From Modestobacter caceresii (lineage in GTDB: Bacteria > Actinomycetota > Actinomycetes > Mycobacteriales > Geodermatophilaceae), in contig NZ_JPMX01000075.1 in NCBI RefSeq assembly GCF_000761485.1, positions 7,502-71,501 of the forward strand: a DNA stretch of 64,000 nt. The letters run 5' to 3'. Numbering within the stretch: the first letter of the stretch is position 1; each line of letters begins with the position of its first letter. The translations under genes and the position numbers were made by a program. Positions 57,993-64,000 of this stretch are shown piece by piece. The notes below the pieces were generated by a model. The model had not been told where the DNA came from. It ran no database searches and saw only the letters and a list, made by a program, of their open reading frames with translations.

Positions 57993-58478
57993 ATGATGCT
58001 GACTTCCTACGACCCCTTCGCCGCGACGTCCGCCGCCGTCCGCGCGCTGGACCAGCTGACCGGCCGATCCGGCACGACCACCGCCCGCCCGCTGGCCGGC
58101 ATGCCGATGGACGCCTACCGGGTGGGCGACAACTTCGTCGCCCACCTCGACCTGCCCGGCGTGGACCCCGGCTCGATCGACCTGTCGGTCGAGGGCACCA
58201 CCCTGACGATCAGCGCCGAGCGCTCGGTGCCGCAGATCGAGGGCGCCCAGTGGCAGGTGGCCGAGCGTCCGTTCGGCAGCTACACCCGGCAGCTGGTGCT
58301 CGGCCGCAGCCTGGACACCGACCGGCTCCAGGCGAGCTACCACGACGGCGTGCTGACGGTGAGCATCCCGGTCGCCGAGCGGGCCAAGGCCCGCAAGATC
58401 ACTGTGACCCGGGCGGACACCCCGGCCGCGGTGCAGGGCCACACCATCGAGGGCGAACAGCCCGCCGTCGAGAGCTGA
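57993..58478 (+). CDS. hsp20: Hsp20/alpha-crystallin small heat-shock protein
   Basis: The protein has 161 residues from ATG 57993 (ATG 57996 also possible). The alpha-crystallin domain (about 38-135) has DAYRVGDNFVAHLDLPGVDP, the TLTISAER strand and PFGSYTRQLVLGRSLD, then ASYHDGVLTVSIPVAERAK with the A-x-x-x-G-L-like motif. The short C-terminal tail lacks a clear I-x-I beyond ITV. It is an ATP-independent holdase forming oligomers. The MerR-type hspR gene follows. This pairing is known in actinobacteria where HspR represses hsp20. Confidence 0.94.
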   Translation: MMLTSYDPFAATSAAVRALDQLTGRSGTTTARPLAGMPMDAYRVGDNFVAHLDLPGVDPGSIDLSVEGTTLTISAERSVPQIEGAQWQVAERPFGSYTRQLVLGRSLDTDRLQASYHDGVLTVSIPVAERAKARKITVTRADTPAAVQGHTIEGEQPAVES

Positions 58479-58512
58479 TCGACACTCCGCCCACGTCGAC
58501 AGCTGATCGACA
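58467..58512 (+). repeat. 18-base direct repeat over the hsp20 stop
   Basis: GTCGAGAGCTGATCGACA (58467-58484) recurs as GTCGACAGCTGATCGACA (58495-58512), one mismatch, 28 bases apart. The first copy holds the hsp20 stop codon. Each contains the near-palindromic TCGA ... TCGA. Confidence 0.85.
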
Positions 58513-58520
58513 GCAACCCG

Positions 58521-58552
58521 GGAGGGGCGGGACCCAGCGGTCCCGCCCCTCC
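58521..58552 (+). terminator. Hairpin between hsp20 and hspR
   Basis: Fourteen-base arms 58521-58534 and 58539-58552 are perfect complements around CAGC. It is 43 bases after hsp20 and 20 before hspR. It may end or attenuate hsp20 transcription ahead of hspR. Confidence 0.85.
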
Positions 58553-58571
58553 GTCGTCTTCCGGAGGACGT

Positions 58572-58955
58572 ATGAGCACCGACCCGCTCCAGCCCCTGGA
58601 CGACCCCGACCACCCGGTGCTCACCATGAGCCAGGCGGCCGACCTGCTCGGCGTCCAGGCGGCCTTCCTGCGCAGCCTGGACTCCTCCGGCGTGCTGCAC
58701 CCGCACCGCTCCCCCGGCGGGCACCGCCGCTACTCCCGACACCAACTCCGGCTGGCCGCCCGGGTGCGGGTGCTGCTGGACGACGGCCACCTGCTCGGCT
58801 CGGCCCAGGTCATCGTGCAGCTGCAGGACGACCTGGCCGAGGCCGTGGCCGACGCCGCGCACGCCCGCGACGAACGGGACGCCGCCCGGGTCGAGCGGGA
58901 CGCCGCCCGCGGACGAGCACCGACTGCGCAGCCGCCGACGACTGGCGCACGCTGA
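58572..58955 (+). CDS. hspR: MerR-family regulator, HspR type
   Basis: The protein has 127 residues from ATG 58572, with GGAGG upstream. The winged helix starts HPVLTMSQAADLLGVQAAFL and RSLDSSGVLHPHRSPGGHRR then YSRHQLRLAARVRVLL, the MerR pattern with the HspR subtype features (no Cys metal ligands). A coiled-coil follows (AVADAAHARDERDAARVERD). It should repress the hsp20 operon and be autoregulated. The Hsp70 (dnaK) genes of the classical HspR operon are not in the window. Confidence 0.87.
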   Translation: MSTDPLQPLDDPDHPVLTMSQAADLLGVQAAFLRSLDSSGVLHPHRSPGGHRRYSRHQLRLAARVRVLLDDGHLLGSAQVIVQLQDDLAEAVADAAHARDERDAARVERDAARGRAPTAQPPTTGAR

Positions 58956-58989
58956 CCGATCGAGCACACAGCCGACTGTCAGACTCGTC

Positions 58990-59029
58990 ACGTTCCGTGT
59001 CGATCATGGGGTGCGGGGTAACGGAACGT
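58990..59029 (+). promoter_or_regulatory. 9-base inverted repeat covering the start region of the next gene
   Basis: ACGTTCCGT (58990-58998) and ACGGAACGT (59021-59029) pair perfectly with a 22-base gap; the right arm ends one base before ATG 59031. In RNA it would hide the ribosome site; in DNA it could bind a dimeric regulator. Confidence 0.6.
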
Positions 59030-59030
59030 C

Positions 59031-59543
59031 ATGGCAACAACTGATTCGAACAACTCTGCCCATGGCCGCACGCTCGAGCAGACCCGTCGGGCGAACACCA
59101 CGGGCGCGCACGTCGCCACCGCCGGCGTCGTCGTCTTCCTGATCGCCACGTTCCTGGACTGGGTGTCCACCGAGGGCGACCAGAGCACCTCCGGGTCCGG
59201 CTACGAGACCGACACCACGATCCCGCTCGTCGCGTTCCTGGGCATCGGCCTGGTCGTCGGACTGCAGTACGCCGCCTCCCGCGCCCGCGGTCGCCAGCAC
59301 CGGGGCCTGTCGCTGACCGCCATGGCCGTCGGCATCACCGCCGTCCTGCTGTCGCTGAGCTACATCATCGACGCACCGGGCGCCTTCGAGCGCGGCGGTG
59401 ACCTCTCCACCGAGCTCGGTGCCTGGATCGGCCTGCTCGGTGGCATCGTCTGGTCCATCGGTGCCGGCCTGCTGGCCAAGGAGCCCGAGGGCGACGACGA
59501 CTGGGACGACGCCGTCACCACCGGGGCGCGCTCCGCTCGCTGA
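59031..59543 (+). CDS. Small membrane protein of unknown function (four segments)
   Basis: The protein has 170 residues from ATG 59031. After a polar start with ARTLEQTRR-type basic residues come four membrane segments: VATAGVVVFLIATFLDWVST, LVAFLGIGLVVGLQYAASRA, GLSLTAMAVGITAVLLSLSY and LGAWIGLLGGIVWSIGAGLL. An acidic, Ser/Gly-rich outer loop (TEGDQSTSGSGYETDTT) lies between the first two. The C-terminus is acidic then basic. I do not recognise the family. The hairpin upstream suggests post-transcriptional or operator control; a weak GC stem (59554-59570) follows. Confidence 0.72.
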   Translation: MATTDSNNSAHGRTLEQTRRANTTGAHVATAGVVVFLIATFLDWVSTEGDQSTSGSGYETDTTIPLVAFLGIGLVVGLQYAASRARGRQHRGLSLTAMAVGITAVLLSLSYIIDAPGAFERGGDLSTELGAWIGLLGGIVWSIGAGLLAKEPEGDDDWDDAVTTGARSAR

Positions 59544-59654
59544 CCCACCCCGTGCGGCCCGACCGGCCGCGCACGTGGTCCCCGACGGGCACCCGTTCCC
59601 AGGCACACTGCCTGCGAACGAGTGCCCGTTCGGCGTCTCCGGGCACCACCCGCG

Positions 59655-60593
59655 TCAGAGTTCGAGCACCAGCTTGCGGTGGGCGAACGAGGTCTGCCGC
59701 TGCCAGACCTCGGCCACGTCGGCCAACGGTGCCCGCTCGACCTCCACGGCGATCCGCCCGTCGGCGGCGTGCCCGGTGAGCTCGGCCCAGCCCCGGGCGA
59801 CGACGTCCTGCGGCACGTGCCGGGTCGTGTAGCCGAGCAGGTCGACCATCGCCTCCCGGAAGCCCCCCGCGACCACCTCAGCCGCCGGCGCCGCCGAGTG
59901 CCCGATCTGCACGTGCCGCATCCCCATCCGGGCAGCCGCCATGGCGGCCAGCGCCGGCTGACCCCACACCGGGTCGATGGTCACGTCGACCCCACCGCCG
60001 GCCGCGTCCCGGATCCGCTCGCCGAGCGCGGCGGTGGACTCCTCGCCGGTGAGCTCGACGGTGGCGTCCGCACCCAGGTCGGTCAGCCGCCGGAGCGACT
60101 CGGCGTCCCGGGCAGCCGCGACCACCCGGCCGGCACCGAGCACCTTCGCCGCCTGGACGGCGATCGTGCCGAGCACCCCGCTGGCCCCCAGCACGAGCAC
60201 CGTCTCCCCGGGCTGCAGCCTGGCCCGCCACTGCAGCGGCAGCCAGGCCGCCAGCCCGGCGATGCCGAGAGCGACCGCGAGCCCGTCGTCGAGCCCCTCG
60301 GGCACGTCGAACAGCGAGTCGGCCGGCACCAGCGTGCGCTGCGCCATCGAGCCGAACGGCGCGACGCAGCCGTTGAAGTACACCCGCCGGCCCTCGACCG
60401 TGCCGACGCCCTCGCGCCCGGCGACCGACGGGAACGGCGGCTTGGTGACGAAGGCGCCGGCGGCGATGGCGACGTCGACCGGGTTGACCCCGGCGACCCA
60501 GACGTCCACCACGACCTGCCCGGGGCCGGCGGCGGGCTCGTCGAAAGAGGCGAAGGTGGGAGTGCCGGGCTCGGTGAGCACTGCTGCGTCCAT
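59655..60593 (-). CDS. Zeta-crystallin/quinone oxidoreductase-like MDR protein
   Basis: The protein has 312 residues from ATG 60593. GroES-like start MDAAVLTEPGTPTFASFDEP, GRVYFNGCVAPFGSMAQRTL and NAD(P) motif VLVLGASGVLGTIAVQAAKV, followed by VVAAARDAESLRRLTDLGAD. No zinc ligands are seen. This is the quinone oxidoreductase branch, reducing quinones or enones with NADPH. The last part (VERAPLADVAEVWQRQ) fits the dimer region. It stands alone, 58 bases from the M56 gene end, both on the minus strand. Confidence 0.9.
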   Translation of the reverse strand: MDAAVLTEPGTPTFASFDEPAAGPGQVVVDVWVAGVNPVDVAIAAGAFVTKPPFPSVAGREGVGTVEGRRVYFNGCVAPFGSMAQRTLVPADSLFDVPEGLDDGLAVALGIAGLAAWLPLQWRARLQPGETVLVLGASGVLGTIAVQAAKVLGAGRVVAAARDAESLRRLTDLGADATVELTGEESTAALGERIRDAAGGGVDVTIDPVWGQPALAAMAAARMGMRHVQIGHSAAPAAEVVAGGFREAMVDLLGYTTRHVPQDVVARGWAELTGHAADGRIAVEVERAPLADVAEVWQRQTSFAHRKLVLEL

Positions 60594-60651
60594 CGGGCTG
60601 ACGCTAGGCGAGCGGAGGCCGCTGCGCGCTCCAGCTCAGAGGCGCTCCGGC

Positions 60652-61602
60652 TCAGAGCAGAGCGGGGAGCAGCAACAGCAGGGTGGGCACGAGGAGCAGC
60701 GCGACCGCGCTGGTGAGTGCGGCCCAGCGGGCCCGGGCGGGCAGCGGGTCCGGCGGAGCGAGCAGCCGGCGGACCCGGACGGCGACCGGTCCCCCGGTGA
60801 CCGCGAGCGCCCCCTCCGGCACCTGGCCCCCTGCCCCACCGGCGGCGGCCACGATCGCGACGGCGAGGGTCCGCCGCGGGTCCGGCCCGGTGAGCGACCG
60901 CAGGGCGACGTCGTCGGCGCGCATCTCGACCAGGTCGCGCACCCCGTCGTGCGCCCGTCCGGCCGCCGGCAGCACCGGCAGCGCCGCCCGCCAGGCGACG
61001 AAGGGCAGCAGCAGCAGGTGGTGGTGCTCGCGCAGGTGCGCCCGTTCGTGGGCGACGACGGCGTCCAGCTGGGCGCCGTCCAGCTCGGCCACCATCCCGG
61101 AGGAGAGCACCAACAACGGCCGCGCCCCGGGGATGCAGAACGCCACCGGCGCGGGGTGGTCGAGCAGCAGCGTCTCCCCCACCGACGTCCGGTCCGCCGA
61201 GACGCTGTCGGGCCGGACGAGCAGCTCCAGCAGCGCGCGGTGCCGCCGCCGGGTGCGCGCGGTGCGGACGCCGGAGAGCGCCAGCACCCCCAGCAGCTCC
61301 AGCGCCAGCACCGCAGCGAGGGTCTGAGCGACCCAGTGGTCACCGCGCACCGGCTCGGCGCTGGGCTGCCTGGTCACCCAGTGCCACCACGCCTCGGGCA
61401 GCGAGTGCCCCCAGGGCGCGAGCCCGTGCACCAGCAGGGCACCGATGATCGCCAGGCCCCCGGCGAGGCCGATCGCCTGCCAGCAGACCAGGGCCGCGAG
61501 CGGGTCGCGCCGCGGCCAGCGCGCCCGGGCCAGCGCCGCGGGCACCGGCCAGGCCAGGAGTGCGGCGAGGACGCCGAGGGCCAGAGCGGTGGCCGGGAGC
61601 AC
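60652..61602 (-). CDS. M56-family membrane metallopeptidase (BlaR1/MecR1-like, no sensor domain)
   Basis: The protein has 316 residues from GTG 61602, two bases after the BlaI stop. Four or five membrane segments surround a cytoplasmic gluzincin domain with VVAHERAHLREHHH (HExxH) and the later acidic ligand in LVEMRADDVALR. BlaR1-type proteins cleave BlaI after a signal. The penicillin-binding sensor domain of true BlaR1 is missing, so the signal would differ. Actinobacterial M56/BlaI pairs of this size are frequent. It ends with a hydrophobic segment. Confidence 0.92.
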   Translation of the reverse strand: MLPATALALGVLAALLAWPVPAALARARWPRRDPLAALVCWQAIGLAGGLAIIGALLVHGLAPWGHSLPEAWWHWVTRQPSAEPVRGDHWVAQTLAAVLALELLGVLALSGVRTARTRRRHRALLELLVRPDSVSADRTSVGETLLLDHPAPVAFCIPGARPLLVLSSGMVAELDGAQLDAVVAHERAHLREHHHLLLLPFVAWRAALPVLPAAGRAHDGVRDLVEMRADDVALRSLTGPDPRRTLAVAIVAAAGGAGGQVPEGALAVTGGPVAVRVRRLLAPPDPLPARARWAALTSAVALLLVPTLLLLLPALL

Positions 61603-61604
61603 GC

Positions 61605-61982
61605 TCAGCGAGCGCCGGCGGCGTCCGAGCCGGCCCCGTCCCCACCGGCCAGCAGTGCCCGCAGCATCGCGGCGTCCTCGGCGTCGACGCTGCCGACGAA
61701 CCGGGCGAGCGCCGCCTGCCGGTCACCCGCCTGGCCGAGCACCTCGTGCATGAGCTCCGCCGCGTGCGCCTCGCGCGTGGCCCGGGGGGTGAAGCGCCGG
61801 GGGCGCCGCTCGTCGTGGACGAGGAACCCCTTCTGCTCCAGCCGGCTGAGCACGGTGTGCACCGTGGTCAGCGCGAGCCCGCGGTCGGCGAGCTGCTGCT
61901 GGAGCTCGGTGGCGCTCACCGGACCGGGCGCCGCCCAGAGCCGGTCCATGAGCGTGCGCTCCAACTCACCGAGTGAGGCCAT
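61605..61982 (-). CDS. blaI: BlaI/MecI/CopY-family transcriptional repressor
   Basis: The protein has 125 residues from ATG 61982 with GGGAGGGA upstream; GTG 62009 would add nine basic residues. The winged helix is ASLGELERTLMDRLWAAPGP, VSATELQQQLADRGLALTTV then HTVLSRLEQKGFLVHDERRP. The cleavage and dimer part is REAHAAELMHEVLGQAGDRQ. It should bind TTCTAC-N5-GTAGAA pairs at 62043-62081 and repress both its own operon and cydA. The M56 partner gene follows immediately. Confidence 0.93.
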   Translation of the reverse strand: MASLGELERTLMDRLWAAPGPVSATELQQQLADRGLALTTVHTVLSRLEQKGFLVHDERRPRRFTPRATREAHAAELMHEVLGQAGDRQAALARFVGSVDAEDAAMLRALLAGGDGAGSDAAGAR

Positions 61983-62042
61983 TGGTCCCTCCCCTGTCCG
62001 GCGTCTCACACCCGATGGTCACTGCGGGTCGTGGACGAGAAG

Positions 62043-62081
62043 TTCTACGAGGCGTAGAAATGAGTTCTACAGCAGGTAGAA
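62043..62081. promoter_or_regulatory. Tandem BlaI-type operators between blaI and cydA
   Basis: TTCTAC-GAGGC-GTAGAA (62043-62059) and TTCTAC-AGCAG-GTAGAA (62065-62081) are identical half-sites with five-base spacers, 22 bases centre to centre, about two helical turns. They are 61 bases from the blaI start and 40 bases before cydA. The TAC-N5-GTA core resembles known BlaI/MecI sites. Confidence 0.85.
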
Positions 62082-62120
62082 GACTACGCGCCGGTCGTAG
62101 GAGACAGGGAGGCAGCAGCC

Positions 62121-63686
62121 GTGGACGTCCTGGACGTAGCGCGCTGGCAGTTCGGGATCACCACCGTCTACCACTTCATGATGGTCCCGCTGACCATCGG
62201 GCTCGGGATCCTGCTCGTGGTCATGCACACGATGTGGGTGCGCACCAACAAGCCCGAGTGGCTGCGGATGACCCGGTTCTGGGGCCGGATCTACCTGATC
62301 AACTTCGTCCTCGGGGTGGCCACCGGGCTGGTCCAGGAGTTCCAGTTCGGGCTCGCCTGGAGCGAGTACAGCCGGTTCGTGGGCGACGTCTTCGGGTCGC
62401 TGCTCGCACTCGAGGCCCTGCTGGCCTTCTTCCTCGAGTCGACCTTCCTCGGCCTGTGGATCTTCGGCTGGGGGCGGATCCCCAAGAAGGTGCACCTCGC
62501 CGCGCTCTGGGCGGCGGTGATCGGCTCGATCGTCAGCGCGTACTTCATCATCGCGGCCAACTCGTGGATGCAGCACCCGGTCGGGGTCGTGACCAACGAC
62601 GCCACCGGGCGGCCGGAGCAGGTCGACTTCCTCGCCGTCCTGACCAACAACACCGCGCTGGCCGCGTTCAGCCACGCCATCGTGGGCGCGCTGATGGTCG
62701 CCGCCGCCCTGCTCGTGGGCATCGGACTGTGGCACCTGCGCAAGCGCCGGCTGGCCGGGCTCTCCCCCGAGGACGTCGACCACGCGGTGTGGCGGCGCTC
62801 GGTGCGGATCGGTGGCTGGGCCTCCCTCATCGCGTTCGTGCTGGTGGCGATCACCGGCGACTACCAGGCCAAGCTCATGTACCAGCAGCAGCCGCTCAAG
62901 ATGTCCTCGGCCGAGGCGCTCTGCGAGACCGAGGCGCCGGCGCCGTTCTCGGTCTTCGCCTTCGGCAAGCTCGGCAGCAACGAGTGCGACGACGTGCACT
63001 CCTGGACCGTCCCGGCGCTGCTCTCCTACCTGGCCCACGGCGACTTCACCACCGCGGTGCCCGGGGTCAACGACCTACAGGAGGCGTACGCGGAGGCCTA
63101 CGGGGCGACCTACCCCGACGACCCGTCCTTCGGCGACAAGGCCGGCGAGCCGATCGACTACACCCCGCTGCTCGCGGTCACCTACTGGAACTTCCGGCTG
63201 ATGATCGGCATGGGCATGCTCTCGGCCGGGGTGGCGGCCTACGCACTCTGGTCGACCCGCCGGGGACGGGTGCCGACGTCGAAGATCGGCGTCTACGGCT
63301 CGCTGCTCGCGGTGGGTGCGCCGTTCGTCGCCAACGCCACGGGGTGGATCTTCACCGAGATGGGGCGCCAGCCCTTCGTCGTGCACCCGAACCCCGACGT
63401 GCCGCGCGAGGACCAGGTCTACTTCTTCACCGCGCAGGCCGTCTCCCCCGGAGTCAGCGCGGCCGAGGTCTGGACCTCGCTGATCGCCCTGACGCTGGTC
63501 TACGGCGCCCTGGCCGTGGTCGAGCTCTGGCTGATCGTGAACTTCGTCCGCCGCGGGGTCACCACCAGCGACGGCGCCCCGACCCCGGGCCACACCCCCG
63601 AGGGCGACCCCGACGACGACGTCACCCCGGGCAGCGCGAGCACCCGGCGGGCCGACGACGACGACGTCCTCTCCTTCGCCTACTGA
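62121..63686 (+). CDS. cydA: Cytochrome bd ubiquinol oxidase subunit I
   Basis: The protein has 521 residues from GTG 62121. Haem ligands appear in place: His18 in ITTVYHFMMVPLTIGLG (b595), the His of AALAAFSHAIVGALM (b558) and the Met of FRLMIGMGMLS (b558). The quinol loop contains ITGDYQAKLMYQQQPLKMSS and conserved Lys/Glu; its Q-loop is the short type. Nine membrane segments are expected. The oxidase reduces oxygen at high affinity with quinol as donor, important in low oxygen or respiratory stress. The cytoplasmic tail is acidic (GDPDDDVTPGS). cydB follows after 28 bases. Confidence 0.97.
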   Translation: MDVLDVARWQFGITTVYHFMMVPLTIGLGILLVVMHTMWVRTNKPEWLRMTRFWGRIYLINFVLGVATGLVQEFQFGLAWSEYSRFVGDVFGSLLALEALLAFFLESTFLGLWIFGWGRIPKKVHLAALWAAVIGSIVSAYFIIAANSWMQHPVGVVTNDATGRPEQVDFLAVLTNNTALAAFSHAIVGALMVAAALLVGIGLWHLRKRRLAGLSPEDVDHAVWRRSVRIGGWASLIAFVLVAITGDYQAKLMYQQQPLKMSSAEALCETEAPAPFSVFAFGKLGSNECDDVHSWTVPALLSYLAHGDFTTAVPGVNDLQEAYAEAYGATYPDDPSFGDKAGEPIDYTPLLAVTYWNFRLMIGMGMLSAGVAAYALWSTRRGRVPTSKIGVYGSLLAVGAPFVANATGWIFTEMGRQPFVVHPNPDVPREDQVYFFTAQAVSPGVSAAEVWTSLIALTLVYGALAVVELWLIVNFVRRGVTTSDGAPTPGHTPEGDPDDDVTPGSASTRRADDDDVLSFAY

Positions 63687-63714
63687 CCGGCCTGAGACCG
63701 AGAGAGACACTCCC

Positions 63715-64000
63715 ATGGACCTGCAGACACTCTGGTTCGCCGCGGTCGCCGTCCTCTGGACCGGCTTCCTGCTCCTGGAGGGCTTCGACTTCGGCGTCGC
63801 CGCCCTGCTGCCGGTGATCGGGCGCCGCCCGGCCGACCGGCACCTGATGCTCCGGTCGATCGGCCCGCTCTGGGACGGCAACGAGGTGTGGCTGATCACC
63901 GCCGTCGGCGCGGTCTTCGCCGCCTTCCCCGGCTGGTACGCCACCTGGCTGCCGGCGCTCTACCTGCCGTTCGTGCTGGTGCTCTTCGGCCTGATCATCC
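63715..64000 (+). CDS. cydB: Cytochrome bd ubiquinol oxidase subunit II, N-terminal part, cut by window end
   Basis: The frame starts at ATG 63715, with GAGAGAGA upstream, and is open to the window end (95 codons). It reads MDLQTLWFAAVAVLWTGFLL then LEGFDFGVAALLPVIGR and IGPLWDGNEVWLITAVGAVF, the CydB signatures. It completes the bd oxidase core with CydA. The downstream part, including any cydD/C transporter genes, lies outside the window. Confidence 0.96.
   Translation, partial: MDLQTLWFAAVAVLWTGFLLLEGFDFGVAALLPVIGRRPADRHLMLRSIGPLWDGNEVWLITAVGAVFAAFPGWYATWLPALYLPFVLVLFGLII

Noticed and set aside
60652-61982. BlaI/BlaR beta-lactam resistance locus
   Set aside because: There is no beta-lactamase gene and the M56 protein has no penicillin-binding domain; the operators point to cydAB.
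62084-62100. CTACG-N7-CGTAG as a third BlaI site before cydA
   Set aside because: The spacing between TAC and GTA halves is not five bases, so it does not match the two good operators; it may be chance.

Overview
This is a very GC-rich stretch of chromosome with dense, short-spaced genes, many GTG starts and many translational overlaps. The gene content is that of an actinobacterium. The visible end of the first gene is, from memory, almost identical to mycobacterial SigA. The order sigA ... YihY/BrkB protein, DUF3039 protein ... sigB ... ideR is the conserved actinobacterial sigA-sigB-ideR neighbourhood. The style (Hsp20/HspR pair, DUF808, Acs-GNAT plus AcuC, cydAB) would suit a soil or rock-surface lineage such as Geodermatophilaceae, but that placement is an inference. 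No rRNA, tRNA, CRISPR array, insertion sequence, integrase or phage gene was seen.

Region 1 (1-29.3 kb) is a sigA-sigB-ideR locus widened by insertions. In order it holds: the sigA 3' end, a DUF7455 zinc protein, a VanW-domain cell-wall protein, a YihY/BrkB membrane protein, DUF3039, a pseudouridine degradation pair (psuG and a PfkB kinase), DUF3099, a HhH-GPD repair protein, a methyltransferase/TetR divergent pair, a DUF368 (PopT-type) undecaprenyl-phosphate transporter candidate, a Fur-katG peroxide operon, a decayed partial copy of a DUF808 gene, a GT4 glycosyltransferase, an aldo/keto reductase, a polyol/sugar oxidation set (mannitol dehydrogenase family, Gfo/Idh/MocA, MDR alcohol dehydrogenase), the intact DUF808 gene, dtd, sigB behind an ECF-type promoter, an Acs-GNAT fusion with acuC, and ideR.

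Region 2 (29.4-38.1 kb) has an S9 peptidase, DUF4192 and Dabb proteins. These are followed by a tight five-gene operon: GT4, methyltransferase, alpha/alpha-toroid prenyltransferase/cyclase-like protein, then two paralogous GT2 enzymes. It looks like an undescribed glycoconjugate or natural-product assembly line.

Region 3 (38.1-46.2 kb) is the most distinctive. A Sfp-type phosphopantetheinyl transferase is divergent from a 1384-residue Pls/PosA-type synthetase (A and T domains, no TE, membrane segments and three left-handed beta-helix domains). After it come a DUF418/acyltransferase-like membrane protein and a BPL_N-type amidotransferase-fold protein. The control region is unusually AT-rich. 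The set resembles systems making isopeptide-linked cationic homopoly(amino acids), with two partners I do not recognise from known clusters.

Region 4 (46.2-64 kb) contains a secreted PHB-depolymerase-like esterase with a long Ala-Pro linker, an M1-type lipoprotein peptidase, a DksA/TraR zinc-finger protein, a methyltransferase/YibE-F pair, and a FluG-like amidohydrolase and glutamine synthetase bracketing an SDR, an MFS/TetR pair and a second YihY protein. After these come hsp20-hspR, a small membrane protein whose start site is buried in a hairpin, a quinone oxidoreductase-like protein, and a BlaI/M56 (BlaR-like) pair divergent from cydAB across two matched TTCTAC-N5-GTAGAA operators. cydB is cut by the window end.
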